A stretch of 64,000 nt of DNA, taken from contig JAILWY010000018.1 in the NCBI GenBank assembly GCA_022113835.1, positions 21,103,501 through 21,167,500 on the forward strand. Direction: 5' to 3'. The notes under the pieces are model-generated. The model saw only the letters and a program-made list of their open reading frames with translations, was not told the origin of the DNA and searched no databases. Source of the stretch: Atopsyche davidsoni (lineage: Eukaryota > Arthropoda > Insecta > Trichoptera > Hydrobiosidae). Made by a program: the position numbers and the translations under genes. The first letter of the stretch is position 1. Every line of letters begins with the position of its first letter. Shown piece after piece: positions 35,735 to 49,690 of the stretch.

Positions 35735-36050
35735 CCGTTTCGCCTTGGAAGGACATTGCCAGGTTAGTGAAACGATCATGACCTCTATTTTAGGCTATCT
35801 CCTAATATTTGTCGATTGAATACGGAGAATTGCAAATCGAACCAGTCTGCCGTGGATGACATCACATCCGCACGCCAGTGCTCTCTGGTTGACGCATGAG
35901 CAAGTAGACCGATGATTTCGGAAAGAAGTCGAGAGTGAGGCGTTTCGTTATATGGTATCCAGTCTCTTTGTCCGACCGCCTAGGCTGACCTTCTTCACGG
36001 CGCGCAGTCGTCAGGTGTCAGAGAACAACGAAGCGCAGGATCAACGTTTT
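35735..36050. promoter_or_regulatory. GC-richer island, alternative candidate 5' exon/promoter of gene 1
   Basis: About 300 bp of mixed-composition sequence with CpGs, unlike the surrounding AT-rich DNA. It could hold an alternative leader exon of gene 1 or a conserved element. No coding frame is recognisable. Confidence 0.25.
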
Positions 36051-36404
36051 CACTTTTTATCCACCTTTCTAAAAAAATCACTGCCAAACCAAATTGAACA
36101 ACACTTTTATCAATAAACTAATAATTCATAAATATCTTATAAATAAAATTAGCTCTTGTGATTTTTCCATGATATCATTTTTGATGTTTTCTTTTCGTTT
36201 TATTTTTTTTTTTGCTTGTTTTGTCTTATTCATATATTTTAGTGACCCCACGATGGTATTTAATATATAGATTAAATTCGTTTATGATAAAACAATAATG
36301 ACCTGAAATGTTTTTGTTTAATATTTTTACTGGTAAAATAATTCTGTTCAGTTAGTATAACCGTCTGTTTCAATTGATCACTTTCAAATTAGAAAAGTTG
36401 TTGT

Positions 36405-36600
36405 TGTGGCTGGTTTCTTCAGCTTATTTTGTTGGTATTTTCAATCAAAAAAATGCCAACGAAACAAGTTGGCAAAACTAGTCACAACAAAAACAAAAAC
36501 ATAGAAAACCGCCAAAAAAATGTCAAAATGAAATTTCATTTTGTATTTTCTATCAAAAATATTGAATATAATCATAAATTATTTATTATTTAAATACAGA
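36405..36600 (+). repeat. MITE-like repeat 'F3', longer copy
   Basis: Contains AACGAAACAAGTTGGCAAAA, AGTCACAACAAAAAC and TTTTCTATCAAAAATATTGA; the last block is shared with the inverted copy at 36955-37075. Confidence 0.7.
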
Positions 36601-36954
36601 CTTTAAAGCAAATTTGGGATAAATTAAAAAGTTTATTAATATTGTTTATTAGTACTGCTATGATTTGAACAATATTTACGCAGTTTATAAAATCAAACTA
36701 TACTTTTCGAGAAATAACTGATTCATTCAGGAAAAACACATTTTTTCTAATACTTTCCCTTTCAAAAAGATCATCAAATTAAAATAAAAAATAATTCAAA
36801 TGTTATTTTTTTTCATTGAAACTTGAACATTTTTGGGGGCTTTCACATTTCAGAAGAACTTTCAGGCTAATTTCAAGGTTTTTCAGACTCTCGAAACTCC
36901 TGAAAGGCGAAAACTATGTTAAGCAATTTGTCATCCGTTGTTATTTACAACAGA

Positions 36955-37075
36955 CTGAACTTATTTACTTTTCACTTTTGTATTCAATATTTTTGATAGA
37001 AAGTACCCGGTGGAATTACAATTTAATATTTTTATTCATATACGTTTGTAAAAGGTTGGCGAAACATGTTGAAAA
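36955..37075 (-). repeat. MITE-like repeat 'F3', opposite orientation
   Basis: On the minus strand: GTTTCGCCAACCTTTTACAA, AATTCCACCGGGTACTTTC and TATCAAAAATATTGAATAC. It faces the copy 350 bp to its left, close to the CpG-rich island. Confidence 0.75.
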
Positions 37076-37364
37076 ATAAAACTTCACTTTTAAACAACAA
37101 ACGGCTAAGAAATAATAAACACTATTAATTTTGAACCCTCACACATAAAAAAAATTTCATAGTCTCCTACCCATTAAACTCTGCGTTATCCACAAATATA
37201 TTTTATTTATTTTCAATATTGCTTTCACGGCTCAGTGCGAATTTTTTAGTAAACATACTAAACTAAAAACAAACAATAAAAAACACGCGTATATGTTTAT
37301 CAAAATACAGACCTATGAGTCGAAACTCTGTTACAACTGTACACAACACGAGTCACACTGTATA

Positions 37365-37560
37365 TCCCCAGGGGCGGGGTTGGGGTCGGAACACACGACA
37401 CGGCGCACGGTACACGCGAGCGCGCTGGCGCGGTCTGCAGGGGACTGTGGCGGCTCGACAGCGCGCCTCGCCTAAATCGCGGCTACCGCGGCTGGGGGCG
37501 CGAAACCTTCGGCCTGCGAGCCTCCACCGGCCCCAACCCAACACTCGGACACACAGCCTT
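37365..37560. promoter_or_regulatory. CpG-rich island, candidate promoter or 5' exon region of gene 1
   Basis: A stretch of roughly 200 bp that is strongly GC- and CpG-rich in an otherwise AT-rich landscape. It lies about 7 kb upstream of the gene 1 start exon, which needs an upstream non-coding exon. No exon boundary or initiator could be fixed, and it may serve a different transcript. Confidence 0.4.
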
Positions 37561-38085
37561 TCAGCCGTGACTCCTGAAAATCAATTTTTTATTTTACTCT
37601 TGGCCCCAGGCAGCGCTGTAGTACCTACTTCCGGGTGCCGACAGCTGGTCTTTTTATATGTAATCTACTATAATAATATCCATTGTGTGTGTGTATGTTT
37701 CATTTTTTGGTTCTCTATAGAATATCTTAAAAGATACAACGCTTTTTTGCACGTAAGTTCAGTAAGTTTTTCCGCAGTTATGCGCCGAATTTCAAGACGA
37801 TAAGATAATATTTTCATTCATAAACTAATTTATTAAAACTAAAAAATATGCTTTAGCGACTTTCAATGTGTACGAATGTTCACCGTGATAATTTAAAATT
37901 TAGAACTTTAAAAAAAAAAAACAAATTTTGATGCTTCTAAGAAATTTCCAGTTTATGTCAGTTTGACGCAAGTACCATCTTTATTTTTTCATCGAAATTG
38001 CATTAGAAATTATTAATCACATCATTAATAACTCAAAATAACACCTTCTACGCACAGCAAACGTAATTCAAAAAGAATTGCACAA

Positions 38086-38754
38086 TTGAACGTGATAAAG
38101 ACTGCATCAAATAAAGAACAGTGCAGTGAAAGTGATGCGTTGTTTGTGATACGAAATGTGACAGAAATGTCAAGCAATGAATTGGAAGGAAAACGTGAGC
38201 AGCGTCTTCTTAAAATTCGGGTACGTGCATCAACCTCAAGACAAAAAGAAACTGATACACAGAGAACGCTGCGTTTGTCTTAAAAGCGAGTGTGTGTATC
38301 CACATCGAAACAAACAGAAACAGAAGAAACAATAAGACAACTCACACAGGAGCGTTTGATAGCGCTCGCTGTCCCAGAAAAGATTACTGCACATAATTGT
38401 GGATTAATGAATGTGACCTGTCAATTCTGCAATGCTTTACATTTTCAAGCAGAAAAACCATCAGATGGAAAACTCAACGATTGCTGTCACAAAGTTAAAG
38501 TGAAACTACCAGCAAGGCCTATTTTCCCAGTATATTTAAAGGATATTATGTCAAATCCAGAAAATATTTATAATGGAAATTTCAAAAGAAAAATAAGATC
38601 GTACAATAACTGTATATCTTTTGCATCAATGGGAGCTAAATTACCAGGTCCAGTGGCAGAATCAAGACCACTCTGCTTCAAAGCTCAAGGCCTATATCAC
38701 AGATCTTCTCACCTTCATCCAACTGCAAATCGTGAAATGCCCCAGCGCCCCTGA
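38086..38754 (+). pseudogene. Helitron replication protein (N-terminal region) fragment
   Basis: One frame runs through 38086-38754 with a single in-frame TAA at 38281. It starts with Arg/Glu-rich repeats (LEGKREQRLLKIRVRASTSR; then TSKQTETEETIRQLTQERL). Next come NVTCQFCNALHFQAEKPSDG with a Cys cluster, NNCISFASMGAKLPGP and CFKAQGLYHRSSHLHPTANR. This order is what Helitron RepHel proteins show ahead of the nuclease domain. The HUH nuclease and helicase are missing. A replaced or lost 3' part and a frame change near 38650 mark it as a relic. No Helitron 3' hairpin with CTRR end was identified next to it. Confidence 0.85.
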
Positions 38755-38773
38755 AGTAATTTCGTTTTTAAAA

Positions 38774-38863
38774 ACAAAAATAATAATATTAAAAATTCAA
38801 ATGTTTTCCATATCTGGAACAAAAATAATAATATTAAAAATTCAAATGTTTTCTATATCTGGA
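38774..38863 (+). repeat. 45-bp tandem duplication after the Helitron fragment
   Basis: Two adjacent 45-bp units (38774-38818, 38819-38863) differing at one base. The unit length is a multiple of three, so any frame is kept. Confidence 0.92.
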
Positions 38864-38899
38864 TCTTTATAACGTTTGGTTAATTTTGTCGTAATGCAC

Positions 38900-41800
38900 G
38901 CAGACACTCATCATGTGAACGATAATATCTTCTAGTGTCATTAGGAACGTGCGTAGGAACACATTAATTGCGTGTCACATTCTGTAATGCTCAGTTGTCT
39001 AAATATCAATTCTAACATGTCCGCACATACCTTCTGCGAGCACTCGATAACACCTTGAAGCAAACGTCATGCGCCATCCGACTCACCATGACCATGCCAT
39101 GGAGCGTAACAAAGCCCCAAGTAACTTCTATAAGACACGTGAATATCTGGAACACTTTTAAGCATTGCTAAACTCAGCATCAATCGAAATTCATCATGGT
39201 AAAATATTATTTTTTTATAGTCAGATTGACAGGGTTTATTGGGTAATAGAAATTAACAAAGCCACAGGAGGAAAAATATTTTTATTATTAAGCCTGTCAT
39301 TGAAATCTTCCTTCGTGTATAAATAAATACTAATGCAAGGGAGGTGCAAGGCTACTTTTGTAATGTCGAGGAAATAAAAATATATGTCTTTACAAATAAT
39401 AAAATATGTTCATTGATTTGTTTATTTAAATTTCATGCTGAATTTTGACATTACAAAAAAAAATAGTATTGTTGTTATGACGTTGAAGTTGAAGTGACGT
39501 GAAAAACATATTTTTTTAAATGTTTAGATTAATTTAAATACTAAGATTTTTTAGGTGTTGCTTATCTTTTCTATCTATCTATCTCTTATAATAACATTTT
39601 GCATTAAAGATATTGAAATAATCCATAATATTTATTTAAAAAAAAAATTGATAGGAAGAGAATATTTAATATTCACTATCTCAACCAGTTATAAAAAAAT
39701 ATTAGTAACGATTATATGTTTACAGTAAGCTTTACTTTAATGAGAAGACATTGTTTATTTGTATAAAACACTCACGTCAAGGAGAAACTAATGAAATATT
39801 AAATATAGGATAGGATTTTTAAACAATATTATTTTATGAATATAACACCTATAATTCAAAGATTGTTTTCAAAATGATGGCTACGAATAAACCTTGAAAA
39901 TATAAACATTTGAAAAAACCCGTTCAACTTTGTTTTATTTTTTTAAATATATTTAAAAGCTCTAAAAATATACATCATTATTTATTATGTTGTATAAGTT
40001 TTATATAACCTTTAATTTCTTTATCATTTATACGTGACGTCTCTTTTGGACTGCTTTTTTATTCATATTTAAAATAAAAACATTTTTTTTGTTAAGAAAT
40101 ACTGAAGATATTACATTCTCTACCAAAAAAACTAAACGTTATGTCAAAAAACATTAATTCTATCTAATCAAGGGGAGAACTGTGCATCAAGAAAATAGAC
40201 TTCGATTATAGAATAAACCATGAAATAGTTAAACATGAAACGAATTATATTTTGTAATCACAACATATTCATATTTTCTTTATACAAGAAAAATTTGAAA
40301 AATATTAATAGTCAATTGGCTAAGATATTACAAAAAAAATTGTTTCCTGATCGAAAGCACCCTGATCTAGCCAATTGGCTTTTCGCCTTTAATATTTAAA
40401 AATGGATTAACATATTAAACAAACCAGTTACAGATAAACTTGCAATGCATAGAAAGCTTAGTTTATTTGCTTATTCTGCTATATGGGCAGATCTAAAAAT
40501 ACATCTACCATGTCTTCGAATGACTTCAATCTCTTTCTCTGGCATTAAATTCTAACAGTATCAAAACAAAACCTGCTTTATTTAGGTCTCCAACAATCGA
40601 AAATGAAAACAACCAACACAGAGACTTAATCAGACTTATGTGCAGTCAGAAACTGGATAGAAAATTAGGAGAAAAAGCTAATGTCTGCTTTTGAATCGGG
40701 CTTAAAATAAATAAAACACCGTTTTTTTTACCAAAATAAATATTAAAATTCATTATTTTCATGTTAATTGTTCCTATTCATTACCTGTCTCTTCTCATAT
40801 TATTATTAAATAACTACTAATCTTGTATCCATAATGCATGCATAAATATATCTAGAGGCGTCACTTACACGTGGCAATCTAACTAGTATTTCAAGGCTTT
40901 CAGCCTCTTTGATATTATATCTTTGAACTTAATTTAATACTAAGTAGAAAATCCTAATAACCCTTTTTGAACTATTAATAGCATTATTAAATCAGCTTTT
41001 TCCGGTCAATTCAAATTCTTGGAAAAGTCAAATAAAAAAAAGATTAACCAAATATTTTTTTTTTTGTAAAAATCTGTTCAAATACTTCTTTGAAAGTTAA
41101 AGCCTCCCTGTTGAATATCAATAAAGATCGTCCTCGATAAATAATTAACAGTTATGTATCCAATTGAATCACTTTAGAATAAAAATCATACTCATATTAT
41201 TTTGATTTGATACAGGATTTCGGAATCACGTGGGGTAGAGGCAATAAGATGGAAGATTATCCCGTGGATTGACAGTGCGCAATTCGCGCACAACATCATT
41301 ATAATGACGTCATGGCATCGTCAGCGTGACGCATGATTCGACTGCACGGATACTTATGGTATGCGCAAGTGTTCATGGTGTTTTGTTCGATTCAGTGGCT
41401 AGAAGTTATTTACTGTAAAAATTACGTATGCTAAATAAAATAAAAATATTTATCTCGCAATTCTATTTAATGTGACTTTATTATACTCAAAAATTACTGA
41501 TATTGTATAAATTAACAGTACAATAAAATAAAACGAAAATTCATTATGGAAACATCAACGCACTGGGACAAAAGCAAAAAACCTGATATTTACTGTTAAC
41601 GTGTAGATTGACAACTTTTTTTTATATCTCATAAGAAAACTATTTTTCATTCGCTTTTAAACAAAAAATTTAGATAATAAAAACGTTAAAATTCTAATAA
41701 TGCCATTTAATTAAATAATATAAAATTTGGTCTTGGATAAACCGCGTGTTGATTCAAATACGACAAAAAATTAAGAAGTGAATTGAAATAAGAAAATTAA

Positions 41801-42880
41801 AGTGTTAAAATTTTTTATTATTCATACTTTTCTCTCTTTAAAGAAAATTATTTTATATGTATAGAAAACATACCGCGATCGTCAGTTCTATAAAAATACT
41901 TTTTGATAGATTGTGCACTCCCATCTACAGTTTATGACTCCACAAGCCTACTTACACGAAACTTTCCTAGACATAAAGTGAACCAATAAAAATACATATT
42001 TGGATTCCGGTTCATCTGCAAGATTACCAGAACAGTCAAATGCCAACCATGTCCGTTTTTTTTATTTTTTTTTTAATATATTCTAATGTTGTACTTAATC
42101 AAAAAGTACGTCAACTTCTTCTTAATAAATCGCGTGTCGAACCCATATATATTTTTTATTGAAATAGTATAAAAGCTATAAACTGTGAGGTGTTTAAAAA
42201 AAATCGATTTGTATTAATTCATTGTCAAGGCGAAGAAAAAGTTGATTCTGCCATATTCGAGGATATTGGATTTAGGAAAAACCCCCAAATCGCATAATAC
42301 TCACAAGTATCTAAAAATATATATATAGAATTCTGAAATAAATAATATTCAAATAGAAAATTATATTTAAATAAGTGTTTAAATTAGACACGAATTCTTC
42401 AAACCACTATTTAACGTTGCGCCTTTTAAATGCTACGCTAAAAATAATTTTATTTTGCGAACGCTTAACTTTTACGAATTGTGTCATTATTTATGACGAA
42501 GCGGCTCGCTAAAGGTATTAAACTGGCGAAAAGCTATTTTTAAATTAGGCAGGTGCAATAAAACTGCTCATAAATTATGACGCAACATAAAAATTCTTTA
42601 AATTTTACATATCCTTCTACCAAACATTATGGCACTTATGGAAGACGCGCGATATTTCAGTGAACTTGATTTTATTTTGAGACATGATAAATATTTTAAA
42701 TATATTTAAATATATATACTATATGTATATATAAATATATATATCTGACTGTATTCGTCAAACCCCACAAAATCCAAGCTAGCTTGGGTGTTGACCATTT
42801 TTTGATGTTATAATAAAGTCAGACTAAAATAATATGTAATGGATTTATGTATATTATATATTTTTTTATTTGCATATTCT
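38900..42880. other. AT-rich sequence without recognised gene
   Basis: A short CTAT microsatellite lies near 39570 and a GC-richer block at 41215-41420. The segment 40300-40720 is less AT-biased and may be an old element fragment I cannot place. Confidence 0.55.
41215..41420. other. Unidentified GC-richer block with CRE-like site
   Basis: About 200 bp of mixed composition with a TGACGTCA palindrome at 41305-41312. Promoter-like in composition, but no gene could be attached to it. Confidence 0.25.
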
Positions 42881-43246
42881 TCTTCATCAAGAGCCTCTTC
42901 TCAGAGGAGGTTGGCGACCATTTCACTGAGCATATACTCATGATGAGCCAGTGTTCATGGTTTTCTAAGGGGAAAATAGTGTAGTAGATCCCCGGGTCCT
43001 TCTACACCTCAGTTTTATATAGCATAGTCCAATAGCATTATTTTATTTTCATTTCCTAACAAAGCTCTGGCGTTTAGATCTGATACTCCTGCAGCAAGCT
43101 ACAGAGGCAATATCAGGAGCCTCCATACCTAGTCAAGGTACTTCCAGAGCACATAATTCCAAGCCCACTACTCCATTACCGATCCTTTACACACGCTCAA
43201 GGTACAGAATGGCAGCCATGCACAAGCAACAGAATTGGGAGAGCGG
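42881..43246 (+). repeat. Interspersed repeat 'F2', uninterrupted copy
   Basis: About 366 bp alignable end to end with 61494-61876 and with the split copy at 24333-25120. It lacks the short CTGCGTATTGCTGC block present in the other two. No obvious terminal inverted repeats or tRNA-like head, so the class is open. Confidence 0.88.
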
Positions 43247-46200
43247 GAAGGTATTTGCATGTTGCGTTACATTAAATCAAATCTAACTACAAAATAAACA
43301 AAAATATTTAATTTAAATAATGCAGAGATAATTAATAATAATCACATTGCTCCAAAAAAACGAAGGCCGTAGCGATTTCTGATATTGCGAAGCATTTTGA
43401 ATTCATTGAGCGTGAATTAAAAACAAAATTATTCCTTGCATTACTCGTGATTACCCAATTAATCGATATCAAAAATAAGCGATTCTCGCAACCGTATATT
43501 TCGGATTTGCAGAACATCGAAGTTATTAACTTACATGCAATGCATTTATTTTACATATTTAAGCAAAGGTCAGCCTCGGTTGTGGCTTGTAATCTTATTT
43601 GTAAAAACTTTTTTTTAATTATGAAAATTACTCTTAAGCAATGCCTCAAAGCGCCTCTACCCAAACAATTTTATGCAGAATTCTGAAGCCTTTTTACGGG
43701 CGAAAATTTTTGATTATCAAAATAAAAAACAATTGCTTAAATAAACAAACACTATTTAATTTGATAACACACCTCATATTACTTATATCATTATAAAATA
43801 CGTATTTATAAATTCATTTCATAATCATCGCAATTGCATAATCATCATTGTATTCATATCAAGCTACGGTGTAACGTGAATAAGTAATTTATAAAACGAT
43901 TGAAACTACTTATGCTGGCGTTTTCATTTACTTTATTGACAATAAAACTTCGGACTTACTGTACTGTAAAAATATTTTAAGAACGAAGCTTGGAAATCCC
44001 CGTATAATTTGAGATCAATTCTAATATTATAGTTCGTTCATGAAAATAATAAAATTTCAAATGAGCTTTATGTGCCAATACTTTTTTTATTGTTTTCAAA
44101 AACAATGTGTTTTTGCATTGCTATTTACTTAACTATTTATATGTAGTTTTTACAAACGTATATTTTAAACATTTTCAATAAAACCTTTATATATCTTGAA
44201 AGTTCATAGATATATTGTATTTTTTAGCGTCAATATAAAATCAAGATAGTTTGTCAAAAATCATTTACACTAGGGTTATATACACCTAGAATAACCATTT
44301 TAGAACATTTTAATATTAGCATTTTGATAGTTAAAAAATGTAATTGATATGAGATTACAAAAAAAGATAATAATTAATAGCCATCGAAGAATATTCAATG
44401 TTGTGTTTTTTATTATTTATGATCTATGCGTCTTGTGAGTTCAAAATCAAATATTTTACGTCATTTTTACGATGATACTGGTCGAACAGGAAACATACTT
44501 GTTAAATTTGACAATGAATCGTTTTTGGTTTTCACAAAAAAAGTCAATTCAAATTTGAATATTTCGAAATAACAATTTTTTTTATAGATTCTTATATAGA
44601 TTTTCTAACATAAGCAATTTAATAAAAGTCTAAAAATTAAAAAAATAATAATAAAAATTGATTTAACAAATGAGATAATTTGATGAGGAAAACAAATATG
44701 TACAGTGTTCATTCTTTTTGTACGATATTTTTCAATTTTATATAAATACTACAATTAAAAATGTATAAAATAATTTTAAAAAAATAAATATGTAAACAAA
44801 CTCGATATGAAGCTTAAAAATAATCTTAAAATATTTAGTTTGATATTATTCTGTCAGTAAGAGATTTTTTCTTCGTGCTTGTTAAAGCTAACGCTGTTGC
44901 TACAAGGTTAGAACCTTTTTTTACTTTAAAACTTTACAAATACGATTTACTAATGAAACAAAAATATCATGACTAGATATTATTCTGTAGACTTCCAAAT
45001 TTCTTTGTATCGGATATTTCATCATACAATAGACACAAACAATCTTGCATTGCATACCGTAAGTTTTATTAGTACAAATTCAAAAACTAGTTTTGTTTAT
45101 GTATAATATTTGTATCGGCCAGCCTTACATAGTGAAAGAGTCAAACTTGTATTTGTGAATTTTAAATTGTTTTCCTTAAAAAAAATATTATTCTTAATGT
45201 TATAAAGATGACTATACAGTTTTATATCATTTATAGCATTATTTTTATTTCAAAGTATAAAAACAAAGAAGGGTATTTTATAAATCGGTGGCATTCTGGA
45301 TACAACTTAGGTATTTAAAAATACTTATAAATATTAGTTACAGTTCATTAATAAAAACATGTAAATAAAAAATTTGATTAAGGTGAGCACAAATAAATAA
45401 AAAAAGTAACATTTAATCAATGAGCGATCAGCTTTACAACACAGTGTCTAACAAAAAATGATACCCAAATATAAATATTGTGCCGTAGTTAGCATTGGAG
45501 TTGCTAAAAACTGTTTATTTATCGGATGTTGTCAACAATATAGTTTTTCACAGTAAATAGCAACTAATTAAAAAAATGTAATGTAAAAGTTTCGTATTCT
45601 CAATATTTAGTAGAATACCAGGTATGCTTGTTCGGTAAATCAGAAGACTTGAAATATTTTATATTAAGTATATTAGTCGATGCGTTGAGGTATACTTTCT
45701 TGTGAAATATTCCAAAAGGATATTAACTGCATTGCTGGAAGAGTCAAGGGGAGAACATTTGACAATAGAAATCTGAACCGGTGTGGCCCTCAACAGCATT
45801 TGCAAATTATGCAAATATTATGCTGACAATACGAAAAACACGTATTTCTATCCTTCGGATAAGGAAAGAATTTTTAAAAAATCACAAAAAAATGCCACCT
45901 GTCTCATTTATAAAAAAAAAACATGACTATCATTCAAAATATATTACCCAGTGCAAAAGCCGAAACAACAAATAAATCCAATAAGTTATCGAGTAGCTAA
46001 GTTTTATTGTAAAAAGCGATGTACCGTTCATGCTTTCTAAAAAAGTAAATTGAATGCTCATCAACAGCCTCAGACAGTAAAACACCTGGGGAATGGTCTT
46101 AGATCTGTGAGACGCAGTGCAGAAGAAAGACGTTCTTGAATCACCTCCGAATTCAGAATCAGGTCAGCACTTCTGCAGCAGCCGCCTTACTGGTCTCTTG

Positions 46201-46749
46201 CAGCATTCTACGAGATGTTGAAAACATAGGTCAAGTTGTGTAGGTACTCCAAGGACGTCTAGATACTTTATTATATTTGTATAAAATATATTTTATATAA
46301 TTTTTAAAGTGCTAGTTAACTTTGTTTTATGTCAGACAATTTATTATTCTATAAAGTATAGCAATGTAATACATATTTTTTTTTATTAGTGAGTAATAAA
46401 AAAAATGTTATTAAAACATTAACCCAACATACCACATATATAGATAGTATACATGTATTTTTTAAATAAAATACTTTTGTGGTTTTCGATTAAACATACA
46501 TACTTAATACAAAAAAATACGAATCATATGAATCAATCACATTAATTCTTAAAAAACTTTAAGCAGTATTACATGTTATTTTTTTACTGAAAAATACATC
46601 TATTGTATTTTGGGTAGCGTTTCTTTTACGTTCTTGTAAAATACGTTCATAACACCCAACGCTGTTTTTAATTGTTAAGAGAAGTCAACGACTACATTAT
46701 GTTCATACACATTCTTAAAATAAGAAATTCGCGTAAAGCGGGGTATTAC

Positions 46750-46865
46750 TGTACTGGCAAAACTGGTCACCAATAAAATAAAACTTTATTCTATTTAAAA
46801 TATTAAAATAGAATTCCACCAAGTACTCTATGTCGACAATATTGAATACTTATTATATTATAAAG
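46750..46865 (+). repeat. MITE-like repeat 'F3', partial
   Basis: GGCAAAACTGGTCACCAATA, then TTTAAAATATTAAAATAGAA and TTCCACCAAGTACTCTATG, the same block order as at 23625. Confidence 0.75.
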
Positions 46866-48910
46866 ATTAAAAACATGAATAATATTATACAGGATATAAA
46901 TCGCCATTAATTTATTTAGCTAATCATAGTATTACTGCATTCGGCTTCGAACTTCGGGACCCCACAGTCGTTGTACAGCCAAGTCAGTCAAATAAAGCTG
47001 CCTACACCCGCCGCAACTCAAACGACAACCGAATACTAAACAGCCAATGGTGTTTTGCGTAGTTTTTTCTGCATCACTATAAAAACCACTAACGCTTTTG
47101 GTTAATCACCGTTAGTTTTTGGTTACGTTTCAACATGTGTGGGCAGCTTGAAAAACCTGCTTGCGTATCGATAAGCGCACAGAGTCTCTGTTTTATCTAA
47201 CGATACCAAATATCGGTCAGACTTAAAAAAAAAATGCACCGCAGCTCGTATAACACTTTCGTACGGTGGAACTGGTCTAGCTTTGTTTTAAGCAACTTTC
47301 TCGTAATCCTCGTTTTATTTATAAATAATTTACTGTGTCCTCTTATAAAATATTTATATTCAACAGTAAAACAACATGTACATACATTAAAAAAACTGTT
47401 ATCGAGCTATTTATTTGTCAAATACATAACCAAGTTTTTTTAAATAATTTAACGTCGGTATATAATCTTTTGATTTTGCTATAAACCTTTGAAATAATAT
47501 CTCGATCATTTGTATCACTACTCGATTTTATCGCGCTGGTAAACATTTAAAAGAGCGATATGAGATGTTAATTGAATGTAAGCTTTTGTTACGTAATACA
47601 TCACTAATTCAATATTAATTTACCAATTAGAAAAATATTTTACTTTAATTTACTTTTTCACTAAAACGGTGAGAGTTTGGAGCAAAACGAATAGAGCAAT
47701 GACCGCTGAATAATGAATTGGAATTTACCCCAACAGTTCTAGCAATTATGTACCATTTGAACAATTATATATCATTTGATTCATTAAAAACGATTACTGG
47801 ACACACTAACAAGTGTAGAACTATCGATATCTGTAGAACTATCTATTTCTAATTATAAATGGTATATGTTAATTGTAATACTTTAAAATGTATAGTTCAA
47901 TTTTCGTTTTATTGCAAAAACGTATTAACGTACGAAAGGTAATTTTATTTTATATTTATATCCGTTAATATAAATAAGTCTGTCTTTATTTTGCTAATTT
48001 AGTAGCAATTTATATATATCGTTTAGCATATTTATATTTAATCGTAAGAACAACAGACTATTACAGATATAAAAATAATTCATATTATATAACACGGTAG
48101 CACTCATTATTGTCTGACGTCAAAGAAATCCATCATGATCACGTAATGGAAATTATTTATATTCATATTTCTCTAATAGCAACTCTTAAGTAGAGCTACA
48201 ATTTTACTAGTGGTAAGTAACATATAATTACGTAAATTTACTTTTTATATCACGGCTAGTCTTTAAATATAAATAAATAAATCAACTTTATATGATTTAC
48301 AGCTGATATATCAACACATATATTTATATTTATTTCTACGCAACACCTATAAATTTAGGTATCTAATACATTTATAAAATTAAGCTATTTTTAATAATTA
48401 ATAATTTATTTATAAATTAGCAATTACCTATTTTCTTTGCGTTTACAAATGCATGTTAAAAAAAATTATGCATACATTTAAACACTTCTGCGAATCCATA
48501 GTTTTGTCAATTGTCTAAAATTTTTCATATATCTTTTTGATATTTTTTCATTGTAGATATAACAAGATTAATCGATTTTTTTTTATCTTTTATACTGACA
48601 CATTCAACAAATCGTATTTGATTGGACGATTTATTTATGCCAATCCAAACAAGAGTAGAAATCGAGAATTTTATATCGCTCTAATCACAAAACCAACCAT
48701 TGCCATTTTTCTGTTTGCGTATCCAATCTCAATTGAATACGAAATTACAAATAAATTAAAAATATTTATTTATAAACGTTTGCAATATATTTTTATTCAA
48801 ATAAATTTCATATTTTAAAAAACACAATTGTTTTTTTTATTACATTTTTTAAATATTTTTTCAAAATACTATCGTTGCTTGATAAAATATATAAAGCTAA
48901 TAAAGCTTTA

Positions 48911-48955
48911 AAATAGAATATTTGAAACTAATAAAGTTTCAAATATTCTATTTTC
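48911..48955. repeat. Perfect inverted repeat (20-bp arms, short loop)
   Basis: AAAATAGAATATTTGAAACT and its reverse complement flank a few bases. A further copy of the loop sequence (AATAAAG) lies just upstream. Strong hairpin potential, no gene context. Confidence 0.8.
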
Positions 48956-49621
48956 ATTACAAAAAAAAAACTTTAAATATATAAGTTATTTGTGTGTATC
49001 ATATCATTTTAAAGCAACTGTGCTTTTTAGATAACTTTACAAGTCATGTTTAAGTTTTATTATCGTATCGTATTATTTCTGTATGTAAATAAATCAAAAA
49101 AATTCAACAAAATCAAAGTTAAGGCCTTAAGGCAACATTGTTTGAGTAAAAGTGTATATTATTCGGTGTAATAAATATTATGAAGTGTAATTAAAACTAT
49201 CCTGCTACACTTTTAGCAATATGTGTTTTGCGTATCGCCCTCTAACTTTTTACCCTTGATCCATTATTCAAAGACATTTAGTTTCCTTGCGCCAAGATTG
49301 CAAAAATTAATTTACGCATTTTTCGTAACATCTTACAGGGGCATTTGAAATACTCACAATTTTAACTCACACAAAGCCGAAGATGTCAGCAATATTTAAT
49401 CCCTGAATACGACTTTTCTTATTTGAAAACAATCAATGGAACAGAAGGCTATACTAAAAACTGAATTGATGTGTTAAAATATTCATGCTACTGATTTAAT
49501 TAGCCGAATCTTTGAATTGAACAAAAACATCTCTAGTCACTATCGTTTAACCATAATAAAATTTAAAGTTCATTAATACATTTTGAATGCCATCATGTGA
49601 CACGAAACAAGCCGAAAACGA

Positions 49622-49690
49622 GACTGGCTGGCGAAACGAGTTACAAAAATAATAAAAACGTGGAAAAATCACAATAACATTTCCCCGTAA
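49622..49690 (+). repeat. MITE-like repeat 'F3', short fragment
   Basis: GGCTGGCGAAACGAGTTAC followed by AACGTGGAAAAATCACAATA. Only the central part of the family. Confidence 0.6.

Noticed and set aside
37315..37803. 162-codon open frame across the CpG-rich island
   Set aside because: Arg/Ala/Gly-rich translation is explained by GC-rich composition. The other frames and strand are also open there, and the second half is AT-rich chance sequence without motifs.
40300..40720. Possible transposase relic in a less AT-biased stretch
   Set aside because: No continuous frame and no motif that could be assigned to a family.
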